NCBI RefSeq assembly: GCF_017876315.1
Contig: NZ_JAGINU010000001.1
Location: forward strand, 6,014,001-6,078,000
Length of the DNA stretch: 64,000 nucleotides
Origin: Pseudonocardia parietis
Lineage (GTDB): Bacteria > Actinomycetota > Actinomycetes > Mycobacteriales > Pseudonocardiaceae
Direction: 5' to 3'
The notes under the pieces: generated by a model
The model's input: the letters and a program-made list of their open reading frames with translations, nothing else
Told to the model about the DNA's origin: nothing
Database searches by the model: none
Made by a program: the position numbers and the translations under genes
Shown: positions 40,751 through 48,919 of the stretch, in pieces
Layout of the letters: every line of letters begins with the position of its first letter
Position numbering within the stretch: the stretch's first letter is position 1

Positions 40751-40861
40751 TGCTCTCCTTGTCGTGACCGGAGGCCGGGCGGCAGTTCCCGCTCGACCTC
40801 GAACCTAGTGTCGAAGCACGATCATGGTGCGATCTTCACTGCTGGCTCATGACTGGTCGAC

Positions 40862-41191
40862 CTAGCCTTCTTCCGATGACGGGCCCGGGAGGCTCCCGGA
40901 CCCCTGCTGATCCTGCATCCACCGCCGTACGGCGCCGGCCTCCGGCTTAGATCGGAGGCGCAACGCCCGGGCGAGGGCCGAGCGACGCTCGGCCTTGTCC
41001 AGGCACCCCGTCACGGGGTGCAACCAGGCACCCCGGCCGGGGAGGCGGCGACGCGGATCCGGGACTACTCGTCCGTTCTCCGCGACCACTCGCAACAGTA
41101 CGTCGGCCCGTTCCCGCGTCCGGCACCCCACACAGGTCCGGATCGGGAACGACCGGGTGCGAGCGGGCGACGGACCGCAACCGCGGACCAT
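40862..41191 (-). CDS. ylxR: YlxR family RNA-binding protein (DUF448)
   Basis: A 109-residue YlxR protein. Signature PIRTCVGCRTRERADVLLRV (about 17-36; the CVGCR/K motif is diagnostic), then DPRRRLPGRGAWLHPVTGCL (about 49-68). The family is linked to RNase P or nucleoid regulation in other bacteria. It lies between nusA and infB, its universal place. I take ATG 41191. A TACACT five bases before it may be an internal leaderless promoter, but a slightly different start is possible. Confidence 0.88.
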   Translation of the reverse strand: MVRGCGPSPARTRSFPIRTCVGCRTRERADVLLRVVAENGRVVPDPRRRLPGRGAWLHPVTGCLDKAERRSALARALRLRSKPEAGAVRRWMQDQQGSGSLPGPSSEEG

Positions 41192-41286
41192 CTTCGAGTG
41201 TAGCGCAGCGGTGTCACCCGGCATTCCCTCGCCCGGTCGCCCGCCGTGATCGTCACGCCGTTCGTCGGACACTCGCGCGTTCCCGC

Positions 41287-42327
41287 CTACGACGACACCT
41301 CGACCGGGTCGGTGTCGGGCCCGACCGGGTCGCGCGGATCGGCGTCGCTCCGGATATCGATCTTCCAGCCGGTGAGCCGGGCGGCCAGCCGGGCGTTCTG
41401 GCCCTCCTTGCCGATGGCCAGCGACAGCTGGAAGTCCGGGACGACGACGCGGGCGATCCGTGCGCGCTCGTCCAGCACCGTCACCGAGACCACCTTGGAG
41501 GGGGACAGTGCGTTCCCGACGAACTCCGCCGGGTCCTCGGACCAGTCGATGATGTCGATCTTCTCGTCGGCGAGCTCGCTCATCACGCCGCGGACCCGCG
41601 CGCCCATCGGCCCGATGCAGGCGCCCTTGGCGTTGAGGCCCGGCCGGGTCGACCGGACGGCGATCTTGGAGCGGAAACCGGACTCGCGCGCCACCGAGAC
41701 GATCTCGACCGAACCGTCGACGATCTCCGGCACCTCGAGCGCGAACAGCTTGCGCACCAGGTTCGGGTGGGTGCGCGACAGCATGATCGAGGTACCGCGC
41801 GGGCCGCGGGTCACCCCGATCACGAAGCACCGGAGCCGGTCGCCGTGGGTGTACACCTCGCCGGGGACCTGCTCGGCCGCGGGCAGCACGGCCTCCGTGC
41901 CGCCGGAGCCGCCCAGGGCGACGACGACCACGCCGCGGGAGTTGGCCCGGGCGTCACGCTGCACGATGCCCGCGACGACCTCGCCCTCCTTGGCCGCGAA
42001 CTCGCCGTAGGTGCGCTCGTGCTCGGCGTCACGCAGCCGCTGGACGATCACCTGGCGGGCGGTGGTGGCCGCGATCCGGCCGAAGCCCTCCGGGGTGTCG
42101 TCGAACTCCGGGCCGGGGGTGCCGTCCTCGGCCGTGTCGGTGGCGTCGCGGGCCAGCACGCGGACGACACCGGTCTTGTGGTCGATGTCGATCCGGGCGT
42201 CCGGATGGTGGCCCTCGGTGTGCCTGTAGGCGGTGAGCAGCGCGGACTCGATGGCCTCCAGCACCGTCTCGAACGGGATCTCCTTGTCCCGCTCGATGGC
42301 CCGCAGCGCGGGAATGTCGACGTTCAC
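41287..42327 (-). CDS. nusA: Transcription termination/antitermination factor NusA
   Basis: A 346-residue NusA with N-terminal RNA polymerase-binding domain (ALRAIERDKEIPFETVLEAI, about 7-26), S1 (about 130-200; EGEVVAGIVQRDARANSRGV) and two KH domains (RESGFRSKIAVRSTRP; CIGPMGARVRGVMSEL; SLAIGKEGQNARLAARLTGW). The C-terminal AR repeats of enterobacteria are absent, normal for actinobacteria. The start overlaps the rimP stop as ATGA. Second gene of the rimP operon. Confidence 0.96.
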   Translation of the reverse strand: MNVDIPALRAIERDKEIPFETVLEAIESALLTAYRHTEGHHPDARIDIDHKTGVVRVLARDATDTAEDGTPGPEFDDTPEGFGRIAATTARQVIVQRLRDAEHERTYGEFAAKEGEVVAGIVQRDARANSRGVVVVALGGSGGTEAVLPAAEQVPGEVYTHGDRLRCFVIGVTRGPRGTSIMLSRTHPNLVRKLFALEVPEIVDGSVEIVSVARESGFRSKIAVRSTRPGLNAKGACIGPMGARVRGVMSELADEKIDIIDWSEDPAEFVGNALSPSKVVSVTVLDERARIARVVVPDFQLSLAIGKEGQNARLAARLTGWKIDIRSDADPRDPVGPDTDPVEVSS

Positions 42328-42905
42328 CGGTTCTCCTCGTTCGCGCTGGTCTCGCTGTCGTCGTCGGCGTCGGGCCGGTCCGCCCCCAGCAGGGCGGTCT
42401 CGGCCTTCGGCGCGGGCTTGAACTCCACCTGCACCTGGGCGTGCGTCACGTCGCGGTAGGCGATCTCGCGCAGCTCGGGCTGCTTGCGGCCGGGCACCGC
42501 GACCTGCACCCGGTCGTCGTCCGCCTGCCCGATCCGCGCCTCGACACTCTCGCCGCCGGCCAGGGTGATCTGCGCCAGGCGCAGGAAGTTCCGCCGCCAG
42601 TGCTGCGGCCGGGTGAGCGGCCGGTCGACCCCCGGCGAGGTCACCTCGAGGGTGTAGGAGCCCTCGATCAGGTGCTCGTGCGGGTCGAGCTCGGCGGCGG
42701 CGGTGCGGCTGAGCCGCGCGATGTCGTCCAGGTCGAAGCCGGTGGCCGTCGAGCCCTCCGGCAGGTCGACGACGAGCTTCACCGCGTGCCGACGGCCGGC
42801 GGTGCGGACCTCCACGGCGTCGATCTCCAGCCCGGCGTCGGTGACGACGGGCTCGAGCACGCCGCGCAGCTGGTCGGCCAGCTGTTCGGGGTCCGGACTG
42901 CGCAT
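42324..42905 (-). CDS. rimP: Ribosome maturation factor RimP
   Basis: A 193-residue 30S maturation factor. Core: LRGVLEPVVTDAGLEIDAVE (about 14-33), ARLSRTAAAELDPHEHLIEG and YTLEVTSPGVDRPLTRPQHW (the diagnostic VSSPGxDRPL pattern, here VTSPGVDRPL). The acidic C-terminal tail exceeds the usual length by about 25 residues. ATG 42905 is preceded by GAGGAGAGG. It is the first gene of the nusA operon, divergent from the Tat lipoprotein gene. Confidence 0.95.
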   Translation of the reverse strand: MRSPDPEQLADQLRGVLEPVVTDAGLEIDAVEVRTAGRRHAVKLVVDLPEGSTATGFDLDDIARLSRTAAAELDPHEHLIEGSYTLEVTSPGVDRPLTRPQHWRRNFLRLAQITLAGGESVEARIGQADDDRVQVAVPGRKQPELREIAYRDVTHAQVQVEFKPAPKAETALLGADRPDADDDSETSANEENR

Positions 42906-43203
42906 CGGGTGCCTCTCCTCGTGGTCGCGTTCGTCGCCGGCCTCACGGCCGGCGGGCCCCGCCTCGGCGGCCGGACCTGCACCGCCGTCGTGACCGCACC
43001 CGGGCACCGCCGCAGCGCGGCTCGGCTCGGATACGGGCACCGTCGCGGGTGGCGGTATGACACCGGACCGGACGACGGTAGGGACGGCCGACGAGCCTAG
43101 CGCGTTCGCCCCCGGTGGTGTCGGTCGCGGTCGGCGACCGTGCGGCCCGGTGTCCCCCGGTCGGTGACGGCGGGCCCGGGCGCTGCTGGCACCATGACCG
43201 TTC
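42906..43203. promoter_or_regulatory. Divergent region, rimP-nusA operon and DUF4439 pair
   Basis: 298 bases without a gene. On the minus strand TAGGCT (complement of 43095-43100) is a candidate -10 for the rimP operon, giving a leader of about 180 bases. I see no riboswitch or tRNA-like structure in it. Confidence 0.35.
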
Positions 43204-43710
43204 GTGAGGGACCGGAGACGAGCCGTGCCGGTGTCGGCCGGGCTCCCCCGGCGGCACCCGGTGCCGTCGTTCACCCGTCGCCGGGTGCTCGTGACGGCGG
43301 CGGCCGTCGTCGGTGCCTCCCCGGTCCTCGCCGCCTGCTCGCCGGGTACCCGGCAGGAGGCCGACGCGACCGAGGCGTTGCTCGCCCTGGCCGACGCGGC
43401 CCGGATGGATGCCGCACTCGCGGTCGCCGCCGTCACCGGTGACCCGGCGCTGGCCGGGCGCCTGGAGCCGCTGCGGGCCGCCCGGATGGACCACGCCGCC
43501 GCGCTCGACCAGGCCGGTGGGCGTGCCCCCGGCTCGGTACCGGCCCCGGCGACCCCGCCGTCGGCGGACCTGGCCGCGGTACGTGACTCGGTGGCCGCCT
43601 CCGCCCGCACCGCGGGCGAGATCGTCCCGCGGGCGTCCGCGCTGCAGGTCGGACTGGTCGCCGAGGTGGCCGCCTGCTGCGCCGCCTACGCGGGGGTGCT
43701 GGCGCAGTGA
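43204..43710 (+). CDS. Tat-signal, alanine-rich lipoprotein, partner of DUF4439 protein
   Basis: A 168-residue protein with a twin-arginine lipoprotein leader: FTRRRVLVTAAAVVGASPVL, then the lipobox Cys (about residue 45). The remainder is Ala-rich and helical with repeated AARMD (LADAARMDAALAVA and LRAARMDHAAALD), compatible with a four-helix bundle. Its stop overlaps the GTG of the next gene, so the pair is coupled. The pair between proS and rimP mirrors mycobacteria. GTG 43204 or 43225 may be the start. Function unknown. Confidence 0.7.
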   Translation: MRDRRRAVPVSAGLPRRHPVPSFTRRRVLVTAAAVVGASPVLAACSPGTRQEADATEALLALADAARMDAALAVAAVTGDPALAGRLEPLRAARMDHAAALDQAGGRAPGSVPAPATPPSADLAAVRDSVAASARTAGEIVPRASALQVGLVAEVAACCAAYAGVLAQ

Positions 43711-44168
43711 GCCAGGAACAGGACGGGCCGGCCGTCCCGCAGGTGACGGTGGAGGCGCTGCAACGGGCGCTGGCCAGCGAGCACGCCGCCCTGTGGGCGT
43801 ACAAGATGGCGCTGGCGTTCGTGCCGCCCGACTGGGCCGACCACGCCCGGGCCGACATCGAGGCGCACACCACGCTGCGCGGGCAGATCACCCAGACCCT
43901 CTCCGAGGTCGGGCAGCGCCCGGTCTCGGCGCAACCGGCCTACACCCCGCCGCAGCCGGTCGTCGACGCGGTGTCCGCCGGGGCGATGCTCGTCGCGGCC
44001 GAGACCGACACCATCGCCGCCTGGCGGTCGGTGATGGAGCGGTCCAGCCAGGTCCCGCTGCGCGAGGCCGGGCTCAAGGCGATGACCGAGTGCACCGGGC
44101 GGCTCGCCTACTGGCGCACCGTGACCGAACGCTCCCCGGTGATCCCGGTCTTCCCCGGCCGGAGCTGA
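43707..44168 (+). CDS. DUF4439 ferritin-like domain protein
   Basis: A 153-residue four-helix protein of the ferritin-like DUF4439 family. Core: VEALQRALASEHAALWAYKM (about 16-35; the ExxH pair), then DWADHARADIEAHTTLRGQI and AAETDTIAAWRSVME, giving several Glu/His that could bind metals. No signal peptide. The GTGA overlap with the lipoprotein gene suggests they work together, one outside the membrane and one inside. Enzymatic function is not established for the family. Confidence 0.8.
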   Translation: MSQEQDGPAVPQVTVEALQRALASEHAALWAYKMALAFVPPDWADHARADIEAHTTLRGQITQTLSEVGQRPVSAQPAYTPPQPVVDAVSAGAMLVAAETDTIAAWRSVMERSSQVPLREAGLKAMTECTGRLAYWRTVTERSPVIPVFPGRS

Positions 44169-44179
44169 CCCTCCGGCCA

Positions 44180-44217
44180 GGCCCGCAGTCGGTCGGGCCG
44201 CAATCGGTCAGGACCGC
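44180..44217. repeat. Stop-spanning 15-bp tandem repeat
   Basis: GGCCCGCAGTCGGTC (44180-44194) and GGGCCGCAATCGGTC (44195-44209) are in perfect 15-bp register, with a partial third copy (GGACCGCAGT). The stop of the minus-strand aminotransferase gene is the TCA at 44208-44210. Confidence 0.55.
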
Positions 44218-45278
44218 AGTGCCCGGGCGGCCGCCCGGACGTCCTCGGGCGTGTTCACCAGGTGGAAGGAGAGCCGCGCGGCGCCGTCCCGGACCGCCGC
44301 GCGGATCCCGGCCGCCGCCAGCTTCTCCGCCGCGCCCTCGGTCCGCACCGACACGATCGCCGACCCGGCGGGCGGCATGCCGAGCCGGTCCCGCAGGTCG
44401 TCGGCGAGCTCGACGCAGTGCGCCCGCAATGCCTGCGGATCGAGCGAGGCCAGCCACGGCACCGTCACCGCGGAGCCGGCGTGTGCGAACCACGCCGGCG
44501 CCTCCTCGCCGCCTGCCGGACCGGGGCGGGCCGGCGGGTCCGGGGTGTAGAGACCACCCGCCCAGCGGTCCCGGGCGCCGTACCAGCCGGCACCGTGGCG
44601 CACGACCTCCGGCCACCGCTGCGCACCCGGTGGGCCGTCCACCCAGGACGGCCGCTGGGCCAGCCATGCGGTGCCACGCGGTCCGAGCAGCCACTTGTAC
44701 CCGGCCCCGACGACGGCGTCGGCCCGGTCGAGGCGCAACGGCAGCCAGCCCGCGGCTTGGGTGACGTCGAGCAGCAACCGGACCCCGTGCCGGTCCCGGG
44801 CGGTCCACAACGCGTCGAGATCGGCGATCCGGCCGTCGGAGGACTGCACCGCCGAGACGGCGACGAGGTCGTGCGCGGGCGCCCGGGCGGCCAGCTCCTC
44901 GAGCGGCACCTCGGTCACCCGCACGCCGCGGTGCGCCTGCTGCGCGAACGGCCGGGTCACCGAGGAGAACTCCCCGGTCGCCACCAGTACCCGGGTGCCG
45001 TCCGGGACGGCCGCGGCCAGCGGCCCGATCAGTCCGGACGCGGTCGCGCCCTGGGCCACGTCGCCGGCCGGGACCCCGGTGATCGCGGCGAACCCGGCGC
45101 GGGCGGCCTCGACGTCCTCGTCGAACTCCGAGGGCGCGGTTCGACCCTCCGCCCATCGCCGCACCACCTCGGCCACCGCCGCCGAGGCGCGCAGCGGCGG
45201 CACCCCGATACTCGCGGTGTTGAGGTAACCGGCCGGGCGCGGCAGGTCCCGGCCGAACACGGTGATCACGTCTCCCAC
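44208..45278 (-). CDS. Class V aminotransferase-fold PLP enzyme
   Basis: A 356-residue fold-type I PLP enzyme related to cysteine desulfurases and isopenicillin N epimerase-like proteins. N-terminal PAGYLNTASIGVPPL, cofactor region ATASGLIGPLAAAVPDG, LLLDVTQAAGWLPL with the PLP-binding Asp, and the Schiff-base Lys in DAVVGAGYKWLLGPRGTAWL (about 190-209). No conserved catalytic Cys loop near the C-terminus, so an iron-sulfur donor role is unlikely. GTG 45278 is fixed by a TACGCT element eight bases upstream. It shares a 37-base intergenic region with divergent yjbQ. Confidence 0.85.
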   Translation of the reverse strand: MGDVITVFGRDLPRPAGYLNTASIGVPPLRASAAVAEVVRRWAEGRTAPSEFDEDVEAARAGFAAITGVPAGDVAQGATASGLIGPLAAAVPDGTRVLVATGEFSSVTRPFAQQAHRGVRVTEVPLEELAARAPAHDLVAVSAVQSSDGRIADLDALWTARDRHGVRLLLDVTQAAGWLPLRLDRADAVVGAGYKWLLGPRGTAWLAQRPSWVDGPPGAQRWPEVVRHGAGWYGARDRWAGGLYTPDPPARPGPAGGEEAPAWFAHAGSAVTVPWLASLDPQALRAHCVELADDLRDRLGMPPAGSAIVSVRTEGAAEKLAAAGIRAAVRDGAARLSFHLVNTPEDVRAAARALRS

Positions 45279-45315
45279 GCTGCCGGAGCGTAGCGAGGGT
45301 CCTAGGTTGGACGGT
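45279..45315. promoter_or_regulatory. Compact divergent leaderless promoter pair
   Basis: TACGCT (complement of 45287-45292) is eight bases before the minus-strand GTG at 45278. TAGGTT (45303-45308) is seven bases before the plus-strand GTG at 45316. The two -10 elements are only ten bases apart, so polymerase cannot occupy both. Confidence 0.6.
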
Positions 45316-45726
45316 GTGCACAGCGAGCTGATCGAGATCCGGACCGGTTCCGAGGAGACCGTGGTCGACCTGACGAGCCGGATCGAACGCTTCCTGACCG
45401 ATGCGGGAGCCGGCGACGGCCTGCTCCACGTCTTCGTCCCGCACGCCACGGCCGGGATCGCCCTCATCGAGACCGGGGCGGGCAGCGACTCCGACCTCCT
45501 CGCCCAGCTCCGCGAGGTCGTGCCCGCCGACGACCGCTGGCGGCACCGGCACGGCAGCGCGGGGCACGGGCGGGACCACGTACTGCCCGCGTTCGTGCCG
45601 CCGTCGACGACGATCCCGGTGCTCGACGGGCGCCCGGCACTCGGCACCTGGCAGTCGGTCTGCCTGGTCGACACCAACGTGGACAACCCGATCCGCTCGG
45701 TGCGGTTGTCGCTGCTCACCGGCTGA
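45316..45726 (+). CDS. YjbQ family protein (UPF0047)
   Basis: A 136-residue UPF0047/YjbQ protein, a small beta-rich trimer; YjbQ of E. coli has weak thiamin phosphate synthase activity. Core: HVFVPHATAGIALIETGAGS (about 39-58; the H-A/T-T-A motif), HRHGSAGHGRDHVLPAFVPP (about 80-99; the HxxGxxxGHxxxH-like metal site) and LGTWQSVCLVDTNVDNPIRS. Start GTG 45316 from the leaderless promoter. Function in this organism unknown. Confidence 0.85.
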   Translation: MHSELIEIRTGSEETVVDLTSRIERFLTDAGAGDGLLHVFVPHATAGIALIETGAGSDSDLLAQLREVVPADDRWRHRHGSAGHGRDHVLPAFVPPSTTIPVLDGRPALGTWQSVCLVDTNVDNPIRSVRLSLLTG

Positions 45727-45778
45727 CACCGCGCCACCCGGCCGGGCGTCCGGTGTCCGGAGTCGTTGCGAGCCGTCG

Positions 45779-45784
45779 TACGCT
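45779..45784 (+). promoter_or_regulatory. -10 element of the membrane protein gene, leaderless
   Basis: TACGCT six bases before the GTG at 45791. Confidence 0.5.
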
Positions 45785-45790
45785 GCGCCG

Positions 45791-46546
45791 GTGACCTCCG
45801 GCCGGGCGACGACCAGCCGTCCGGGCGCGGCGCCGCAGGCCGGCCCGGCCGGGCGCATATCCCCCGGCGGCGCCGGGCGCCGGCTCCGGCCCGCACTGGC
45901 CGCCGCAGTCGTGGTGCTGCTGGTGGCCGGTACGGCCGCAGCCCTCACGACGCGCAGCCCCGCCGAGCCCGTCGCCGCGCCCGCGGCGACCTCCCAGGCG
46001 TACGCCGTCACCCCGCCGTCGGGCTGGACGGCCGCGCCGGGGACGGCGCCGCCGCTGGAGGTCTTCGGAGTCCCGTTCGTCCGGCTCGCGGAGGTACCGC
46101 CGTTCGCCGCCGGGGACTGCCCCGCGGGCGCCGCGCCGCGTGGTGTCGCCGCGGCCGCGCTCGTCGCCGTCCCGCTCGGGACGACGGTGGAGCAGGCCGC
46201 GGAGACGTTCGCCCGCGGCGCCGGGGAGTCGGCCTACGCCGGATCGGACCCCCAGGTGGCCGTCGGGCCGCCCGCCCCGCGCCCCGGTACGGCGGAGGGC
46301 GCCGAGCCGGGGTTCTGGGTGGAGGCGACCGTGCGGACCGACGGAACGGCCGCGGGGGTCGCCGGGTGCCGCGCGACGGACGGCGCGGTCGGGGTGCTCG
46401 CGGTGCCCCGCACGCAGGCGCAGGACGGGTCGACCGGGGTGGCGATACTCGTCGTCGCCGCGGACACCGCCGGCGGACCGGGCGACGCGCTCCCGCGCGA
46501 GGACCTCACCGACCTGGCGGACTCGGCGGTCCCGCCCGGCCGCTGA
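45791..46546 (+). CDS. Single-span membrane protein of unknown function
   Basis: A 251-residue protein: a short, Arg/Gly-rich cytoplasmic N-terminus, one membrane helix (about 35-53: ALAAAVVVLLVAGTAAAL), then an extracytoplasmic domain of about 195 residues. That domain has three Cys (about 118, 200 and nearby) and segments such as PPLEVFGVPFVRLAEVPPFA and GFWVEATVRTDGTAAGVAGC. I do not recognise the family. Start GTG 45791 is supported by TACGCT six bases upstream. It converges with proS. Confidence 0.65.
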   Translation: MTSGRATTSRPGAAPQAGPAGRISPGGAGRRLRPALAAAVVVLLVAGTAAALTTRSPAEPVAAPAATSQAYAVTPPSGWTAAPGTAPPLEVFGVPFVRLAEVPPFAAGDCPAGAAPRGVAAAALVAVPLGTTVEQAAETFARGAGESAYAGSDPQVAVGPPAPRPGTAEGAEPGFWVEATVRTDGTAAGVAGCRATDGAVGVLAVPRTQAQDGSTGVAILVVAADTAGGPGDALPREDLTDLADSAVPPGR

Positions 46547-46569
46547 GGCCCGCCGGCCGGGTGGGACCC

Positions 46570-46631
46570 CTCGCCGTCAGCTGCCCCGGACTCGCCGTCA
46601 GCTGCCCGGCCTCGCCCTCAGCCGCCCCGGA
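46570..46631. repeat. Stop-spanning 20-21 bp tandem repeat at the proS 3' end
   Basis: Three copies of CTCGCCgTCAGCtGCCC(C)GG at 46570-46590, 46591-46610 and 46611-46631. The last copy is the end of proS and contains its stop (TCA at 46618-46620); the same triplet recurs in the other two copies. Confidence 0.7.
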
Positions 46632-48363
46632 CGATGCGCGCCACCTGCTCGGCCGCGCCGTCGCGGGCGATCTCGCTCCGCTCGCCCGACGCGCGGTCCT
46701 TGAGCTCGATCGTGCCGTCGGCCAGCCCGCGCCCGACCACGACGATCGTCGGGACCCCGACCAGCTCGGCGTCGGCGAACTTCACACCGGGGCTGGCCTT
46801 GCGGTCGTCGAGGATCACCGACAGGCCCTGGGCCTCCAGCTCCGCCGCGACGGCTTCACCGCCGGCGAGCAGCTCCGCGGACTTGCCGGCGACGACCACG
46901 TGCACGTCGAACGGCGCCACGGACCTCGGCCACACCAGACCGTTCTCGTCGTGGCTCTGCTCGGCGATCGCGGCGACGAGACGGGAGACGCCGATGCCGT
47001 AGGACCCCATGGTGATCCGGACCGGCTTGGAGTCCGGTCCGAGCGCGTCGAGGGAGAACGCGTCGGCGTACTTGCGGCCCAGCTGGAAGATGTGCCCGAT
47101 CTCGATGCCGCGCGCCGCCTCCAGCACGCCGCTGCCGTCCGGCGACGGGTCACCGGCGCGCACCTCGGCGGCCTCGATCGTCCCGTCCGGGGTGAAGTCG
47201 CGCCCGCACACCAGGTCGACGACGTGGTGGTCGGCCTTGTCCGCGCCGGTCGCCCACGCGGTGCCGGTGACGACCCGCGGGTCGACCAGGTACCGGACCC
47301 CGTTCGCGGCCAGCGCGCCCGGTCCGATGTAGCCCTTGACCAGGAAGGCGTTGCGGGCGAAGTCCGCCTCCTCGAGCAGCTCGACCTGAGCGGGCTCCAG
47401 CGACGCCTCGAGCCGCTTCATGTCGACCTCGCGGTCGCCGGGCAGGCCGACGCCGAGCAGCTCCCACTCGTCCGACCCGGGCTGCTTGATCTTGACCAGG
47501 ACGTTCTTCAGCGTGTCCGCGGCGGTGAACGTGCGACCCGTGTGCTCGTTGAGGTAGTTCACGAGCGTCTCGATGGTCGGCGTGTCCGGGGTGTGGTGCA
47601 CCTGCGCGGGGGACAGCCCGTCGAGCGGGATCTCCGGCGGCGCGGGGGTCGTCACCGCCTCCACGTTCGCCGCGTACCCGCCGGGGCCGCGGACGAAGGT
47701 GTCCTCACCGGTCTCGGACTCGGCCAGGAACTCCTCGGAGGCCGAGCCGCCCATCGCGCCGGAGGTCGCCGCGACGATCACGTAGTTCAGGCCGAGCCGG
47801 TCGAAGATCGTGACGTAGGCGTCGCGGTGCTTGCGGTAGGACTCCGAGAGCCCCTCGTCGGACAGGTCGAACGAGTACGAGTCCTTCATGAGGAACTCGC
47901 GCCCACGCAGGATGCCCGCGCGGGGCCGCTCCTCGTCCCGGTACTTGGTCTGGATCTGGTACAGGACGACCGGGTAGTCCTTGTAGGACGAGTACTCGCC
48001 CTTCACCGCGAGCGTGAACAGCTCCTCGTGGGTGGGGCCGAGCAGGTAGTCACCGCCCTTGCGGTCCTTGATGCGGAACAGCGCCGGGCCGTACTCGGTC
48101 CACCGGTTCGTCGCCTGGTACGGCTCGCGCGGCAGCAGCGCCGGGAACTGGATCTCCTGGCCGCCCATGGCGTCCATCTCCTCGCGCACGACGTTCTCGA
48201 CGCGGCGGAGCACCTTGAGACCGAGCGGCAGCCAGGAGTAGACCCCCGGGGCGACGCGACGGACATAGCCGGCGCGGACCAGCAGCTTGTGGCTGGGCAC
48301 CTCCGCATCGGCCGGGTCCTCGCGCAGGGTGCGCAGGAACAGCGACGACATCCGGGTCAACAC
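46618..48363 (-). CDS. proS: Prolyl-tRNA synthetase (bacterial type)
   Basis: A 581-residue class II synthetase. Motif 1 region: GVYSWLPLGLKVLRRVENVV (about 40-59). Motif 2: YRDEERPRAGILRGREFLMK (about 140-159). Motif 3: GSYGIGVSRLVAAIAEQSHD (about 437-456). A YbaK-like editing insertion lies between (about 230-400). The anticodon domain ends in EQVARIVRGG. The GTG at 48363 is seven bases after TACCCT (complement of 48371-48376), so it is leaderless; an internal ATG four codons later is the conventional alternative. Confidence 0.96.
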   Translation of the reverse strand: MLTRMSSLFLRTLREDPADAEVPSHKLLVRAGYVRRVAPGVYSWLPLGLKVLRRVENVVREEMDAMGGQEIQFPALLPREPYQATNRWTEYGPALFRIKDRKGGDYLLGPTHEELFTLAVKGEYSSYKDYPVVLYQIQTKYRDEERPRAGILRGREFLMKDSYSFDLSDEGLSESYRKHRDAYVTIFDRLGLNYVIVAATSGAMGGSASEEFLAESETGEDTFVRGPGGYAANVEAVTTPAPPEIPLDGLSPAQVHHTPDTPTIETLVNYLNEHTGRTFTAADTLKNVLVKIKQPGSDEWELLGVGLPGDREVDMKRLEASLEPAQVELLEEADFARNAFLVKGYIGPGALAANGVRYLVDPRVVTGTAWATGADKADHHVVDLVCGRDFTPDGTIEAAEVRAGDPSPDGSGVLEAARGIEIGHIFQLGRKYADAFSLDALGPDSKPVRITMGSYGIGVSRLVAAIAEQSHDENGLVWPRSVAPFDVHVVVAGKSAELLAGGEAVAAELEAQGLSVILDDRKASPGVKFADAELVGVPTIVVVGRGLADGTIELKDRASGERSEIARDGAAEQVARIVRGG

Positions 48364-48370
48364 GCAGGTG

Positions 48371-48376
48371 AGGGTA
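48371..48376 (-). promoter_or_regulatory. proS -10 element, leaderless
   Basis: TACCCT on the minus strand, seven bases before the proS GTG. Confidence 0.6.
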
Positions 48377-48470
48377 GCGACGACGGCGGCGGCCCCTCAC
48401 CCCGGTTCTGTTCTGCCTTTGCTCTGCTCACCGTGGCGCGCCGGGGAAGCGGAACAGGGCGCACCACGGA

Positions 48471-48476
48471 TAGGTT
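48471..48476 (+). promoter_or_regulatory. -10 element of the PPOX gene, leaderless
   Basis: TAGGTT eight bases before the ATG at 48485. Confidence 0.55.
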
Positions 48477-48484
48477 GCCAGGGC

Positions 48485-48907
48485 ATGGGAGACGAACAGC
48501 ACGAGCTGCTGGAGAACGCCCGGCAGGCCGTCCTCGCGACGATCAAGCGCAGCGGGATGCCGCAGCTGTCACCGGTGACGCCGTACTACGACCGGGCCGC
48601 CGGCACCATCCGGGTCTCGATGACCGAGGGCCGTGCGAAGACCGCCAACCTGCGCCGCGACCCACGGGCCGCGCTCTCGGTGGAGAGTGCGGACGGCCGG
48701 GCCTGGGCCACCGCCGAGGGCCCGGTCGACCTGATCGGCCCGGACGACTCCCCGGACGGCCCGGCGGTGCAGGCACTCGTCGACTGGTACCGCGCCGCGG
48801 CCGGCGAGCACCCGGACTGGGACGAGTACCGCGAGGTCATGGTGCGCGACCGCCGGGTGCTGATGACGATGCGCGTGCAGCGCGTCTACGGCGAACGCAT
48901 CGGCTGA
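48485..48907 (+). CDS. PPOX class F420-dependent oxidoreductase
   Basis: A 140-residue split-barrel flavin/deazaflavin oxidoreductase (FDOR-B type). Core: LLENARQAVLATIKRSGMPQ (about 8-27), LSPVTPYYD, TIRVSMTEGRAKTANLRRDP (about 43-62) and GRAWATAEGPVDLIGP. The TxxRxKxxNLRRDPR pattern is typical for the F420-binding group. Substrate unknown. Start ATG 48485 by the leaderless -10. It is followed by three 32-bp repeats and then a convergent acyltransferase gene. Confidence 0.88.
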   Translation: MGDEQHELLENARQAVLATIKRSGMPQLSPVTPYYDRAAGTIRVSMTEGRAKTANLRRDPRAALSVESADGRAWATAEGPVDLIGPDDSPDGPAVQALVDWYRAAAGEHPDWDEYREVMVRDRRVLMTMRVQRVYGERIG

Positions 48908-48919
48908 ACCGGGGCCCTG

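Noticed and set aside
40862..41830. A 322-codon extended form of the YlxR gene
   Set aside because: The extension runs opposite in frame through nusA; only the final 109 residues show the YlxR family.
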